Shown: positions 1 to 6,699 of the stretch, one piece after another
Position numbering within the stretch: position 1 is the stretch's first letter
Layout of the letters: every line of letters starts with the position of its first letter
Assembly: GCA_019312705.1 (NCBI GenBank)
Contig: JAFDCW010000192.1
Location: forward strand, 1-7,589
DNA length: 7,589 bases
Reading direction: 5' to 3'
From: Deltaproteobacteria bacterium
GTDB lineage: Bacteria > Myxococcota > Polyangia > Polyangiales > B10-G4
Program-made: the position numbers and the translations under genes
Notes under the pieces: model-generated
What the model was told of the DNA's origin: nothing
The model's database searches: none
Seen by the model: only the letters and a program-made list of their open reading frames with translations

Positions 1-478
<478 letters not shown>

Positions 479-485
479 CGCGGCG

Positions 486-492
486 TCCTCCT
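486..492 (-). promoter_or_regulatory. Ribosome binding site of menB
   Basis: The minus strand reads AGGAGGA here, seven bases before the menB ATG at 478. It is the strongest Shine-Dalgarno match in the window and fixes the start of menB. Confidence 0.85.
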
Positions 493-500
493 CGCGGGCC

Positions 501-529
501 GCTATAGCCCGGAGCGCGAGCGTCGTCAC
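501..529 (-). promoter_or_regulatory. Candidate sigma70-type promoter for menB
   Basis: On the minus strand, GTGACG (529-524) and TATAGC (506-501) are separated by exactly 17 bases. Each matches four of six bases of the -35 and -10 consensus. Transcription would begin around 494-496, almost on the ribosome site, so the leader would be very short. The -10 lies in the perfect 8-bp palindrome GCTATAGC (501-508), so it could also face the plus-strand operon, though I see no -35 on that side. This is a weak prediction in a high-GC genome. Confidence 0.3.
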
Positions 530-546
530 CCCTATGGTTGCCCCGA

Positions 547-563
547 CCCCGCCCTTCGGGGAG
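547..563 (+). promoter_or_regulatory. Hairpin overlapping the ribosome site of the 574 gene
   Basis: CCCCG (547-551) pairs perfectly with CGGGG (557-561) around a five-base loop. The right arm is part of GGGGAG (558-563), the only Shine-Dalgarno-like sequence in front of the envelope operon, ten bases before ATG 574. If formed in the mRNA, the stem would partly hide the ribosome site. The bases are visible; a regulatory role is inference, and small GC hairpins are common by chance at this base composition. Confidence 0.3.
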
Positions 564-573
564 CATGCGCCCC

Positions 574-1254
574 ATGCGCAGCCGGAAGGGATTGATCGGA
601 GGGGGAATCGTCGCCGGGGCGATCATGCTCTGGGTAGTGCTTGGGCCCGGCAGCCAGGGCGGCGGCCGAGACACCGACGGCACGAGCTTTTCCACTTCGA
701 ACGACCCGAACCCCCAGAATGACGGACCGACCCCGACGGCACCCACCGACCCTCGGATCCGCGCCCGGGACCCCGAGGTGAGAGAAATCGCCCGCGCGCT
801 GCGCGAACGGATCGAAAACACCCGAACCGAAAGACAGGCCGCGGAGGCCTCTGCGCCTCCGGACGAAGTACGGAGCCTCGTCGAAACCGGCGGGTCGGCC
901 GTCAACGGCAGCCCCGACGCCCCCGGCCGCCTCGATCCTGCGTACATCCGCGAAGCCGTGCGAGAGCTGCAGCCGCTGATCGCCGAGTGCTACGAGCTCG
1001 CCCGCGAAGAAGACGACTCCCTCGCCGGGCGCCTGGTGCTCGAGTTCGACATCGAAGGAGAGGCCGAGGTCGGCGGCGTCATCGCGAGTTCTGCCATCGG
1101 TGACGAGAGCACTCTGAGGCACCCCACCCTCGACGAGTGCGTCAGGGAGACCATCTACACCCTCGAGCTCCCCGCCCCCGAGGGTGGCGGTATGGTGCAC
1201 GTTCGCTACCCATTCACGTTCTCCCAAGAGGACTCGGAGGGAGACGGAACATGA
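574..1254 (+). CDS. Membrane-anchored AgmX/PglI C-terminal domain protein
   Basis: The 226-residue protein starts with a short basic stretch (MRSRK) and one hydrophobic segment, residues 6-24, which is probably an uncleaved inner-membrane anchor. A Gly/Ser/Thr/Pro-rich linker (about 25-65) and a charged, probably helical stretch (about 65-95) follow. Residues 122-217 match the AgmX/PglI C-terminal domain known from myxobacteria, a TonB-C-like fold: YIREAVRELQPLIAECYELA, then GRLVLEFDIEGEAEV, a second Cys in LDECV, and a final GGGMVHVRYPFTF. Cys139 and Cys189 are the usual pair in this domain. AgmX and PglI were named from gliding-motility genes, but most proteins with this domain have no assigned role, so a motility function should not be assumed. 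ATG 574 is preferred over ATG 565 and TTG 538 because GGGGAG ends ten bases before 574 but only one base before 565. Its stop overlaps the next start in ATGA, indicating an operon. Confidence 0.8.
   Translation: MRSRKGLIGGGIVAGAIMLWVVLGPGSQGGGRDTDGTSFSTSNDPNPQNDGPTPTAPTDPRIRARDPEVREIARALRERIENTRTERQAAEASAPPDEVRSLVETGGSAVNGSPDAPGRLDPAYIREAVRELQPLIAECYELAREEDDSLAGRLVLEFDIEGEAEVGGVIASSAIGDESTLRHPTLDECVRETIYTLELPAPEGGGMVHVRYPFTFSQEDSEGDGT
1236..1243 (+). promoter_or_regulatory. Ribosome binding site of the 1251 lipoprotein gene
   Basis: GGAGGGAG lies seven bases before ATG 1251, inside the end of the upstream gene. It supports 1251 as the start rather than the in-frame ATG at 1137 and would allow independent as well as coupled initiation. 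Confidence 0.7.
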
Positions 1255-2015
1255 GTTCGCCGCATCGTTTCTTCGCTCTAGCCGATTGGGCCATCTGGGC
1301 CACTGTGGGCGCTCTGCTCTCGTTCACCGCGGCAGGCTGCGGCGCGCCGGCGGGGGCCCGGGGCGCAGACGGCGACTCGCAGTCCAGCGGTGACGAAGAG
1401 GACGAAGACGACGGATACGACGAAGATGACTACGTGGACGACCGCGCGCTCACGGGCGGACGGTGGGCGCCCCGAGCCTCCATCGCCCGCGTAGAAGACA
1501 TCCCCCGGGCGGGTCTGGTCGAGGAACGCCCGAGCCGAACCGGTGCGGTTCGAGTCATCGCGCTCATACCGATGGATGGCACGGGAAACCACATCATCGA
1601 ATTGATCGGCCTCCCCGCCCTCGCCCGGGACCAGGTGGTCGCGTCGCTGCGCGCCGCCCACGATGCACCGCGGTGGTCCGGATGCGCCGAGGTCGTCTTC
1701 GTCGCCGACGGCGAGCAGTACGCCATAGGCGATGCGATCCACGAGCTCGGGGCTACGACCCTCGGAGTGATGGAATCCATTCAGGGCCGCATCTCCGTGG
1801 CCGACCTCGAGGCCGCCGCGGCGGGTGAGGCGCTCTCCGTGAAGAGCTGCGAAGAGCAATGGGAGCTCGCCTCGGGGCCGACGACGCTTCTCGAATTCGT
1901 AGAACTGTTTCAAGCGCTCCGGCCGGCCCAACCGGCCCAACCGGCCCAAGGCGAAGAAGACACCAGCCCCGATGAGACCGAAGACCCGGACCCTGCTATC
2001 GTCGATTCACCCTGA
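1251..2015 (+). CDS. Unknown acidic lipoprotein
   Basis: I do not recognise a family. The 254-residue product has a signal peptide with a hydrophobic core at about residues 13-28 and a lipobox TAAGC ending at Cys30, so it should be a lipoprotein. Residues 47-64 are almost all Asp and Glu (DEEDEDDGYDEDDYVDD), which may bind cations or act as a flexible spacer. A folded region of about residues 75-220 follows, with two cysteines in SGCAEVVF and VKSCEEQWEL. It ends in a low-complexity tail: PAQ repeated three times (an exact 9-bp DNA repeat) and an acidic Pro/Glu/Asp stretch. The start is ATG 1251, with a good ribosome site. It overlaps the AgmX-like gene by four bases and lies two bases before the DUF3604 gene, so it is probably co-transcribed and works in the envelope with them. 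Its function cannot be named. Confidence 0.75.
   Translation: MSSPHRFFALADWAIWATVGALLSFTAAGCGAPAGARGADGDSQSSGDEEDEDDGYDEDDYVDDRALTGGRWAPRASIARVEDIPRAGLVEERPSRTGAVRVIALIPMDGTGNHIIELIGLPALARDQVVASLRAAHDAPRWSGCAEVVFVADGEQYAIGDAIHELGATTLGVMESIQGRISVADLEAAAAGEALSVKSCEEQWELASGPTTLLEFVELFQALRPAQPAQPAQGEEDTSPDETEDPDPAIVDSP
1923..1949. repeat. Three exact tandem copies of a 9-bp unit inside the lipoprotein gene
   Basis: CCGGCCCAA is repeated three times without mismatch (1923-1931, 1932-1940, 1941-1949) and encodes three Pro-Ala-Gln units in the tail. The unit is a multiple of three, so changes in copy number by slippage would keep the frame. Confidence 0.9.
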
Positions 2016-2017
2016 CC

Positions 2018-4078
2018 ATGGCGTTCCCCACGACATCACTCTCGACCCTCGCCTTCCTCGCCCTTCTCCCTTTGCTGATGGTCGCCTGCGGCGACGATGG
2101 CGAGGTCGGTGATTCGGGCCCCGTCGATTCGGGGGTCCTCGACAGCCGGGTGGACTCCGGCACGCCGGACTCGGCCCCGCCCCCTCTGGTCATGCTCCCC
2201 GATACGCGGGAGGCCTGCGCCGACCGGGAGCCGCTCAAGAGGCCCTTCTTCGGGGACCTGCACGTGCACACGGCCCTCTCCTTCGACGCCGTGACCTTCG
2301 ATGTGCGCACCCGCCCCCGGGACGTGTACGCCTTCGCCCGAGGGGCCCCCCTCGACTTGCCCCCCTACGACGGGACCGGCACCGCAACTCGCCAGGTGAC
2401 CATCGACCGGCCCCTCGACTTCGCGGCGGTGACCGACCACTCCGAGTTCCTCGCCGAGACGCCGCTCTGCTGGACCCCGGGCACCGAGGCCTATGACTCG
2501 CGGACCTGCACCAGCTACCGGGAGGGAGACGCGACGATCGGCGACTTCGGTGCCCTCACCAGCGTCTTCCTGACCAACCCACCACGGCGCCCCCCGCTCT
2601 GCATCCTGGAGCCGGAGCTTTGCGCTTCCGCCCTCGGCGACAGCTGGACCGAGATCATGGACGCCGCCGAGGAGGCCTACGACCGGACCAGCGCCTGCGA
2701 GTTCACGTCGTTCGTGGGCTACGAGTGGACCGGCGCCCCGGCCGGGTCGAACATTCACCGCAACGTCATCTTCCGCAGCAGGACCGTACCCAGCGTTCCG
2801 ACGAGCTACGTCGAAGCCTCGCGGCCCGAGCCGCTCTGGGACGCCATCGACCGAAACTGCCGGGACGCCAGCGAGGACTGCGACGCGATCATCATTCCGC
2901 ACAACTCGAACCTCGGCGCGAGCCTCATGTTCGTACCGGAAGACATCGCCGGAGACCCCTACGACGAGGCCCTCGCGGCACGCCGCGCGGCCATGGAGCC
3001 CATCGTCGAGATCTACCAGCACAAGGGTGCGTCCGAGTGTTTCGTGCGTCCCGACGACCCCCTCGGGAGCGAAGACGAGCTCTGCAATTTCGAGCAGATG
3101 CACGCCGATCTCTGCACCGGCGCGGCCGACGACTCGGAAGACTGTGTTGACCTCTGTTCCGTCGGGGGCGGCATCGGCTTCCTCGGCGGCTGCGTGGAAC
3201 CTGGCGACTTCGTCCGCGGTGCTCTCCGGAACGGGCTGTCGGAGCTGCGCCGGGTCGGCGCCAACCCCTTCCAGTTCGGCTTCATCGGCAGCACCGACTT
3301 CCACAACGGCAACGCCGGCGACACCGCCGAGGATTCCTGGCCCGGCTCCGTCGGCAACAGCGACGACGACCCCGAGGAGGCCCTGAGGGTCGGCGGCACT
3401 CCCCTGGTACGCGGCTTCACCGCGTCTCCGGGCGGCCTCGCGGTCATCTGGGCCGAAGAAAACTCACGAGAGGCACTCTTCGACAATCTGCGCGCCCGGG
3501 AGTCCTACGCGACCAGCGGTACGCGCATCATCCTGCGCTTCTTCGGCGGCTTCGGGTATGCGGCGGACCTCTGCGACGACCCCGATCTCGTCACGACGGG
3601 ATACGCCGATGGGGTGCCGATGGGCGGCGAGCTGACTGCGGCCCCCGCCGGCGCCGCGCCGTCCTTCGTGCTCTCCGCGCTGCGCGACGCCATGGGCACC
3701 CAACTCCAGCGCATCCAGATCATCAAGGGGTGGATCGACGGCGCGGGCGTCACCCACGAAGAGGTCTACGAGGTCGGCGGTGACCCGATGAACGGCGCCA
3801 CCGTCGACACCGCGACCTGCGCCCCGGCGGGCCCCGGAGCCGACGCCTTGTGCGGTGTGTGGACCGACCCGGACTTCGACGCCACGGAAGCCGCCTTCTA
3901 CTACGCCCGGGTCATCGAGAACCCCACCTGCCGGTGGAGCCAATATCTGTGCAACGACCTCTCCGTCGACTGCACCACCCTGCCCGCCGACAGCCCCTAC
4001 GCCGCCTGCTGCGACCCAGAACGCGCCCGGAGCATCCAAGAGCGCGCCTGGAGCAGCCCCATCTGGTACACGCCTTAA
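2018..4078 (+). CDS. DUF3604 (PHP-like) lipoprotein
   Basis: The 686-residue protein has a signal peptide and a lipobox VAC with Cys24. A low-complexity linker rich in Asp, Ser and Gly (about 26-55) is typical of myxobacterial surface lipoproteins. The rest matches DUF3604, a family related to PHP metal-dependent phosphoesterases: FFGDLHVHTALSFDA at 77-91, AVTDHSEFL at 137-145, IIPHNSN at 292-298, EIYQHKG at 331-337, GSTDFHN at 424-430, then AVIWAEENSREALFDNLRAR and SYATSGTRI, and SSPIWYTP at the very C-terminus. His82, His84, Asp140, His141, His295, Glu331, His335, Asp427 and His429 are candidate metal ligands by analogy with PHP proteins. The many cysteines, several close together, suggest disulfides and an exported location. 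No substrate is known for this family, so hydrolase activity is inferred. ATG 2018 lies two bases after the previous stop, with no clear ribosome site, so translation is probably coupled to the upstream gene. Confidence 0.9.
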   Translation: MAFPTTSLSTLAFLALLPLLMVACGDDGEVGDSGPVDSGVLDSRVDSGTPDSAPPPLVMLPDTREACADREPLKRPFFGDLHVHTALSFDAVTFDVRTRPRDVYAFARGAPLDLPPYDGTGTATRQVTIDRPLDFAAVTDHSEFLAETPLCWTPGTEAYDSRTCTSYREGDATIGDFGALTSVFLTNPPRRPPLCILEPELCASALGDSWTEIMDAAEEAYDRTSACEFTSFVGYEWTGAPAGSNIHRNVIFRSRTVPSVPTSYVEASRPEPLWDAIDRNCRDASEDCDAIIIPHNSNLGASLMFVPEDIAGDPYDEALAARRAAMEPIVEIYQHKGASECFVRPDDPLGSEDELCNFEQMHADLCTGAADDSEDCVDLCSVGGGIGFLGGCVEPGDFVRGALRNGLSELRRVGANPFQFGFIGSTDFHNGNAGDTAEDSWPGSVGNSDDDPEEALRVGGTPLVRGFTASPGGLAVIWAEENSREALFDNLRARESYATSGTRIILRFFGGFGYAADLCDDPDLVTTGYADGVPMGGELTAAPAGAAPSFVLSALRDAMGTQLQRIQIIKGWIDGAGVTHEEVYEVGGDPMNGATVDTATCAPAGPGADALCGVWTDPDFDATEAAFYYARVIENPTCRWSQYLCNDLSVDCTTLPADSPYAACCDPERARSIQERAWSSPIWYTP

Positions 4079-4093
4079 CAAGAAGGCTGCGCC
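4069..4093. repeat. 25-bp direct repeat, copy 1
   Basis: An exact 25-bp sequence beginning CACGCCTTAACAAG and ending GGCTGCGCC. This copy spans the last codons and stop codon (TAA, 4076-4078) of the DUF3604 gene. It contains its own small inverted repeat, GCCTT (4072-4076) and AAGGC (4083-4087). The identical sequence recurs at 4171-4195 in the same orientation, 102 bp later; the flanking bases differ on both sides. Confidence 0.95.
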
Positions 4094-4158
4094 TGGGGCG
4101 GCCAGACGCGGCAGCGCGACGCAGTCGCGCAGAGCGGCAGGCCGCCCCAGTCGCAGCC
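4085..4158. terminator. Large hairpin between convergent operons, possible bidirectional terminator
   Basis: GGCTGCG (4085-4091) plus CTGGGGCGGCC (4093-4103) pairs with GGCCGCCCCAG (4140-4150) plus CGCAGCC (4152-4158): 18 of 19 positions match, with one C/T mismatch. Inside the loop, GCGCGAC (4114-4120) pairs perfectly with GTCGCGC (4124-4130) around a three-base loop, and CGC (4107-4109) can pair with GCG (4134-4136). The whole 74 bases can fold as one long rod on either strand. There is no T tract, so if it ends transcription it does so by the stem alone or with Rho. Position between convergent genes favours a terminator; it could also be a repetitive extragenic palindrome or RNA-stabilising element. 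Confidence 0.6.
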
Positions 4159-4170
4159 GGTAGTGCTTGC

Positions 4171-4195
4171 CACGCCTTAACAAGAAGGCTGCGCC
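4171..4195. repeat. 25-bp direct repeat, copy 2
   Basis: Exact second copy of the sequence at 4069-4093, ending three bases before the stop codon region of the minus-strand gene at 4199. It is entirely non-coding. Deleting one 102-bp unit (4094-4195) would leave one repeat and bring the two convergent stop codons to within about 18 bp. Confidence 0.95.
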
Positions 4196-4200
4196 AGCCT
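4186..4200. terminator. Small hairpin at the end of the minus-strand operon
   Basis: AGGCTG (4186-4191) pairs with CAGCCT (4195-4200) around the loop CGC. It uses the end of repeat copy 2 and overlaps the stop codon of the 4199 gene by two bases. It competes with the small GCCTT/AAGGC stem of the repeat. It may be the original terminator shared by the convergent genes. Short stem and no T tract, so the call is tentative. Confidence 0.35.
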
Positions 4201-5041
4201 ATCCCAGGAGCGCCGCGCTGGCGTCGATGGCGGAGGTCACGAAGGCGGTGATTTGGTCGCGCTGATCGTCAGCGTCGCCTCGCATTTCGTCGCCTCGCAA
4301 GACGGCGCCAACCCAGCCTTTGGTGTTCCAGTGGCCGCCGCCCTCGAGGCCCGGCAAGCGGTCTGCGGGAGGGTAAGGCCAAGGAGTGATGTAGAAGTAC
4401 GGGACGGGCACGCCGCCATCGCCAGGGGTCATGCCGACACCGATGCTACGCGCCTCTTCCGCGCCTTTGGCGCCGGCCGGGTCTATGGAGATCAAGGTCG
4501 CGATGTCGAAGTGGTGCGGCCAGCACCTCACCTCTGCGGCGTGTTCGTGGAGATCGGTGACCTGGTTCAGAACCCGAGCGGCGTTGCCGAACCAACGGGC
4601 CAGCTGGTTCACATCGCTCGCGGCGACATCCGGGACCGGCGCGCCCTCGCCCACTGGGTGCGCGGGAAGTTCGTGCTCGGGGAATTTCACCTCCCCGCCA
4701 AGCTCGCCTCCGAGCCACGAGCGGGCTTCGTCTAGCTTCACCCCGCGCAGCCCCATCTCGCTGCCAACCGTGCCGTCAGCAGCAAGCACGAGCAGGCGGA
4801 GCCCACCCACGTCCAGCGCCGCTCGGCGTCCGTCGGGCAGCACCACCCCCGCGAGGAGTCCCGCGTCCGCCAGCCACGAGAGAGCAGTGTGGCTGAAATC
4901 GGCGACGGCCGGTGCGAGGCTGGCACCCGCCGCGCTCGGCAGCTGCGCTAGCCAATGCACGACGAGCCGGGCTTCACGAAACGCCGAAGAGTCCCCGGAG
5001 GCCAAACCCTCGAAGCCGTCCAGGTGAAGGGCCGTGCTCAT
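4199..5041 (-). CDS. Conserved-looking protein of unknown function, last gene of the TPP/Rieske-GltS operon
   Basis: I cannot place this 280-residue protein in a family with confidence. It has no signal peptide or membrane segment and is probably cytoplasmic. The N-terminal half (about 20-110) includes a stretch AALDVGGLRLLVLAADG that could be a beta hairpin. Residues 142-180 contain a likely helix followed by RCWPHHFDIATL, with His176 and His177 next to each other. Then come IGVGMTPGDGG (200-210), PYFYITPWPYPP (214-225) and GGGHWNTKGWVGAVL (234-248). The aromatic, His and Gly content of these blocks looks like a conserved active or binding site. The layout (HHFD, then PGD, then PYFY and a Trp-rich end) vaguely recalls DUF5996 proteins, but the motifs are not the same and I do not claim membership. 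Its ATG overlaps the upstream stop by four bases (ATGA, 5038-5041) with only a weak ribosome site, so translation is probably coupled. Context suggests a role with the iron-sulfur flavoprotein. Confidence 0.8.
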   Translation of the reverse strand: MSTALHLDGFEGLASGDSSAFREARLVVHWLAQLPSAAGASLAPAVADFSHTALSWLADAGLLAGVVLPDGRRAALDVGGLRLLVLAADGTVGSEMGLRGVKLDEARSWLGGELGGEVKFPEHELPAHPVGEGAPVPDVAASDVNQLARWFGNAARVLNQVTDLHEHAAEVRCWPHHFDIATLISIDPAGAKGAEEARSIGVGMTPGDGGVPVPYFYITPWPYPPADRLPGLEGGGHWNTKGWVGAVLRGDEMRGDADDQRDQITAFVTSAIDASAALLG

Positions 5042-6681
5042 AGCGGCGTTAGCCCGGCGTAGCGCACGCCCGTGAGATAGGCGAGATCCCGGTCCCAGGT
5101 CGTCAGGTCACCCGTGCAAAACTTCGACAGGTGATCGTGACCGCACGCCCGGGCCAAGACCTTCATCAGCTCGACGGTCGCCTCGAAGTAGTTGCCGAGG
5201 TGCTGGGCCGAGCGCTGCACATCGAGGCGTGACCGCAGCTCGGTCTTCTGCGTGGCGATGCCGACCGGGCAGTTGTTGGTGTGACAGGCGCGCATGCCCA
5301 GACAGCCGATCGCCTGGAGCGCGCTATTCGACACGGCGATGCCGGCGGCGCCGAGGGCCATGGCTTTGACGAAGTCGCTCTCGGTGCGCAGGCCTCCGGT
5401 GATGATCAGGGTCACGTCGCCCGCCTTCTTCGCGTCGAGGTGATGCCGAGCGCGCGCGAGGGCCACCATGGTGGGCACGCTGATGTTGTTCTTGAAGATA
5501 TTCGGCGCGGCGCCGGTCGCCCCGCCCCGGCCGTCGAGGATGATGTAGTCGACGCCCACCTCGAGGGCGAAGTCGAGGTCCGCCTCGATGTGCTGAGCGC
5601 TCAGCTTGAAGCCAATGGGCGCTCCGCCGGTCACCTCCCGCACCTGGTCGGCGACCCTGCGGTAGTCCGCCGGGCTATCGAGGTCGATGAAACGCGACGG
5701 GCTTACCGCCGGCTCCCCCACTTCGAGGCCGCGGACAGCCGCGATCTTCTCGCTGACCTTGTGGCCCGGGAGATGCCCGCCGGTGCCGGTCTTCGCGCCC
5801 TGCCCCGCCTTGAAGTGGAACGCCTGGGTCTTAAGCACCTTCGCGAGGTCAAACCCGAACTTCGCCGAAGCGAGCTCGTAGAGATAGCGGCCGTTGGCCT
5901 GCTGCTCCTCCGGCAGCATGCCGCCTTCACCGGAGCAGATGCCGGTCCCCGCACGCTCGGCGCCCATCGCGAGGGCCACCTTCGCCTCTTCGCTCAGCGC
6001 TCCGTAGCTCATGTCGCTGACAAAGATGGGGATCTTCATCGTCAGGGGCTTCTTCGAGGCGGGCCCGATCACGAACTCGGTGCCTACCGCTTCGTCGTCG
6101 AGGAGGGGCTTGTGGGCAAGCTGGGCGGTGATGAGCTGGAGGCCGTCCCACTTCGGCAGCTCCTCCCGGGAGACCCCCATGGCCGAGATGGCCCCGTGGT
6201 GCCCAACCTTCGACAATCCGTCCCGAGCGAGGCTCTGGATGTAACCGTTGTGGGGCTCGGCGGCGACGGGATGGGTGTCGGCGTAGAGCCCGAGGTACGC
6301 GTCACGGTCGAAGGGCTGCGGGTGCTCCGTCGCGAACGCGCGCACCTCCTCCTCGTCGACGAGGACCGCGTCCTCGCCGACCTCGACCCAAGCCCGAAAC
6401 TTCCGCAGAGCTTCGGCGTTGTTGTATTCGCTGACCCCGGTGTGCATCCGGTAGTCCCAACCGTGCACGCCGCAGATGAGGTTGTTGCCCTCGACGTGCC
6501 CGTCGGACATCAGGGCGCCGCGGTGCAGGCACCGCCCATAAAGGACCGACACCTGCTCGTCGTAGCGCAGGACGACGAGGTCTACGCCGGCGACGAGGGC
6601 ATAGGTGGGGGTGCGGTCTGCGAGCTCGCTCCACTTGGCGACGGAGACCTTCTTCTGCGTTCGAACCTGAGTCAGTGTCAT
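5038..6681 (-). CDS. Rieske 2Fe-2S domain fused to FMN/3Fe-4S glutamate-synthase-like domain
   Basis: This 547-residue cytoplasmic protein has an N-terminal Rieske domain (about 10-115) with the full ligand set CLH at 51-53 and CGVH at 70-73 (C-x-H, 16 residues, C-x2-H). Residues of about 150-547 match the FMN-binding synthase domain of glutamate synthase: VSDMSYGALSEEAK (221-234), GTGICSGEGGMLPEEQ (245-260), FKAGQGAKTGTGGHLPG (290-306), DGRGGATGAAP (383-393) and ITGGLRTESDFVKAMALGA (427-445). Cys460, Cys466 and Cys471 form the C-x5-C-x4-C pattern that holds the 3Fe-4S cluster in GltS. The glutaminase domain and the C-terminal beta-helix domain of true GltS large subunits are absent, so it is unlikely to be ordinary glutamate synthase. 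It is better called an FMN-dependent iron-sulfur oxidoreductase with unknown substrate, the Rieske domain perhaps passing electrons. It lies 18 bp after the TPP enzyme gene and overlaps the 4199 gene. ATG 6681 opens directly into the Rieske domain. Confidence 0.93.
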   Translation of the reverse strand: MTLTQVRTQKKVSVAKWSELADRTPTYALVAGVDLVVLRYDEQVSVLYGRCLHRGALMSDGHVEGNNLICGVHGWDYRMHTGVSEYNNAEALRKFRAWVEVGEDAVLVDEEEVRAFATEHPQPFDRDAYLGLYADTHPVAAEPHNGYIQSLARDGLSKVGHHGAISAMGVSREELPKWDGLQLITAQLAHKPLLDDEAVGTEFVIGPASKKPLTMKIPIFVSDMSYGALSEEAKVALAMGAERAGTGICSGEGGMLPEEQQANGRYLYELASAKFGFDLAKVLKTQAFHFKAGQGAKTGTGGHLPGHKVSEKIAAVRGLEVGEPAVSPSRFIDLDSPADYRRVADQVREVTGGAPIGFKLSAQHIEADLDFALEVGVDYIILDGRGGATGAAPNIFKNNISVPTMVALARARHHLDAKKAGDVTLIITGGLRTESDFVKAMALGAAGIAVSNSALQAIGCLGMRACHTNNCPVGIATQKTELRSRLDVQRSAQHLGNYFEATVELMKVLARACGHDHLSKFCTGDLTTWDRDLAYLTGVRYAGLTPL

Positions 6682-6699
6682 GGCGTCTTTGGCGTCTTT
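6682..6699. repeat. Exact 9-bp tandem duplication filling the intergenic spacer
   Basis: The 18 bases between the TPP enzyme stop (TAG, 6702-6700) and the Rieske-GltS ATG (6681) are two perfect copies of AAAGACGCC on the minus strand. Neither copy contains a good Shine-Dalgarno; AAAGA at 6690-6686 is the closest. Nothing else is in the spacer. Confidence 0.9.

Noticed and set aside
538..573. Earlier starts (TTG 538, ATG 565) for the AgmX/PglI-domain gene
   Set aside because: No ribosome site stands at a usable distance before them; GGGGAG ends one base before 565. The extra residues (Pro/Arg-rich) do not extend the signal-anchor.
1137..1250. In-frame N-terminal extension of the 1251 lipoprotein
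   Set aside because: It would overlap the AgmX/PglI conserved domain in another frame and would place the signal peptide 38 residues inside; the ribosome site and ATGA overlap support 1251.
2036..3304. Long open frame antisense to the DUF3604 gene (422 codons)
   Set aside because: It lies opposite clear DUF3604 motifs, has Gly/Val/Arg-rich low-complexity content typical of high-GC antisense frames, and shows no motif or ribosome site.
4069..4195. Integron attC site
   Set aside because: A TTAAC sequence followed by a long palindrome recalls attC, but the required inverted core (GTTRRRY) is missing on the right side; the flanking 25-bp copies are in direct, not inverted, orientation, and no integrase or cassette pattern is visible.
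4069..4195. CRISPR array
   Set aside because: Only two repeat copies are present with a 77-bp self-complementary spacer, which is unlike CRISPR spacers, and no cas gene is nearby.
5038..6681. Ordinary glutamate synthase large subunit (gltB)
   Set aside because: No amidotransferase domain or C-terminal beta-helix is present, the length is about a third of GltB, and a Rieske domain replaces the N-terminus.
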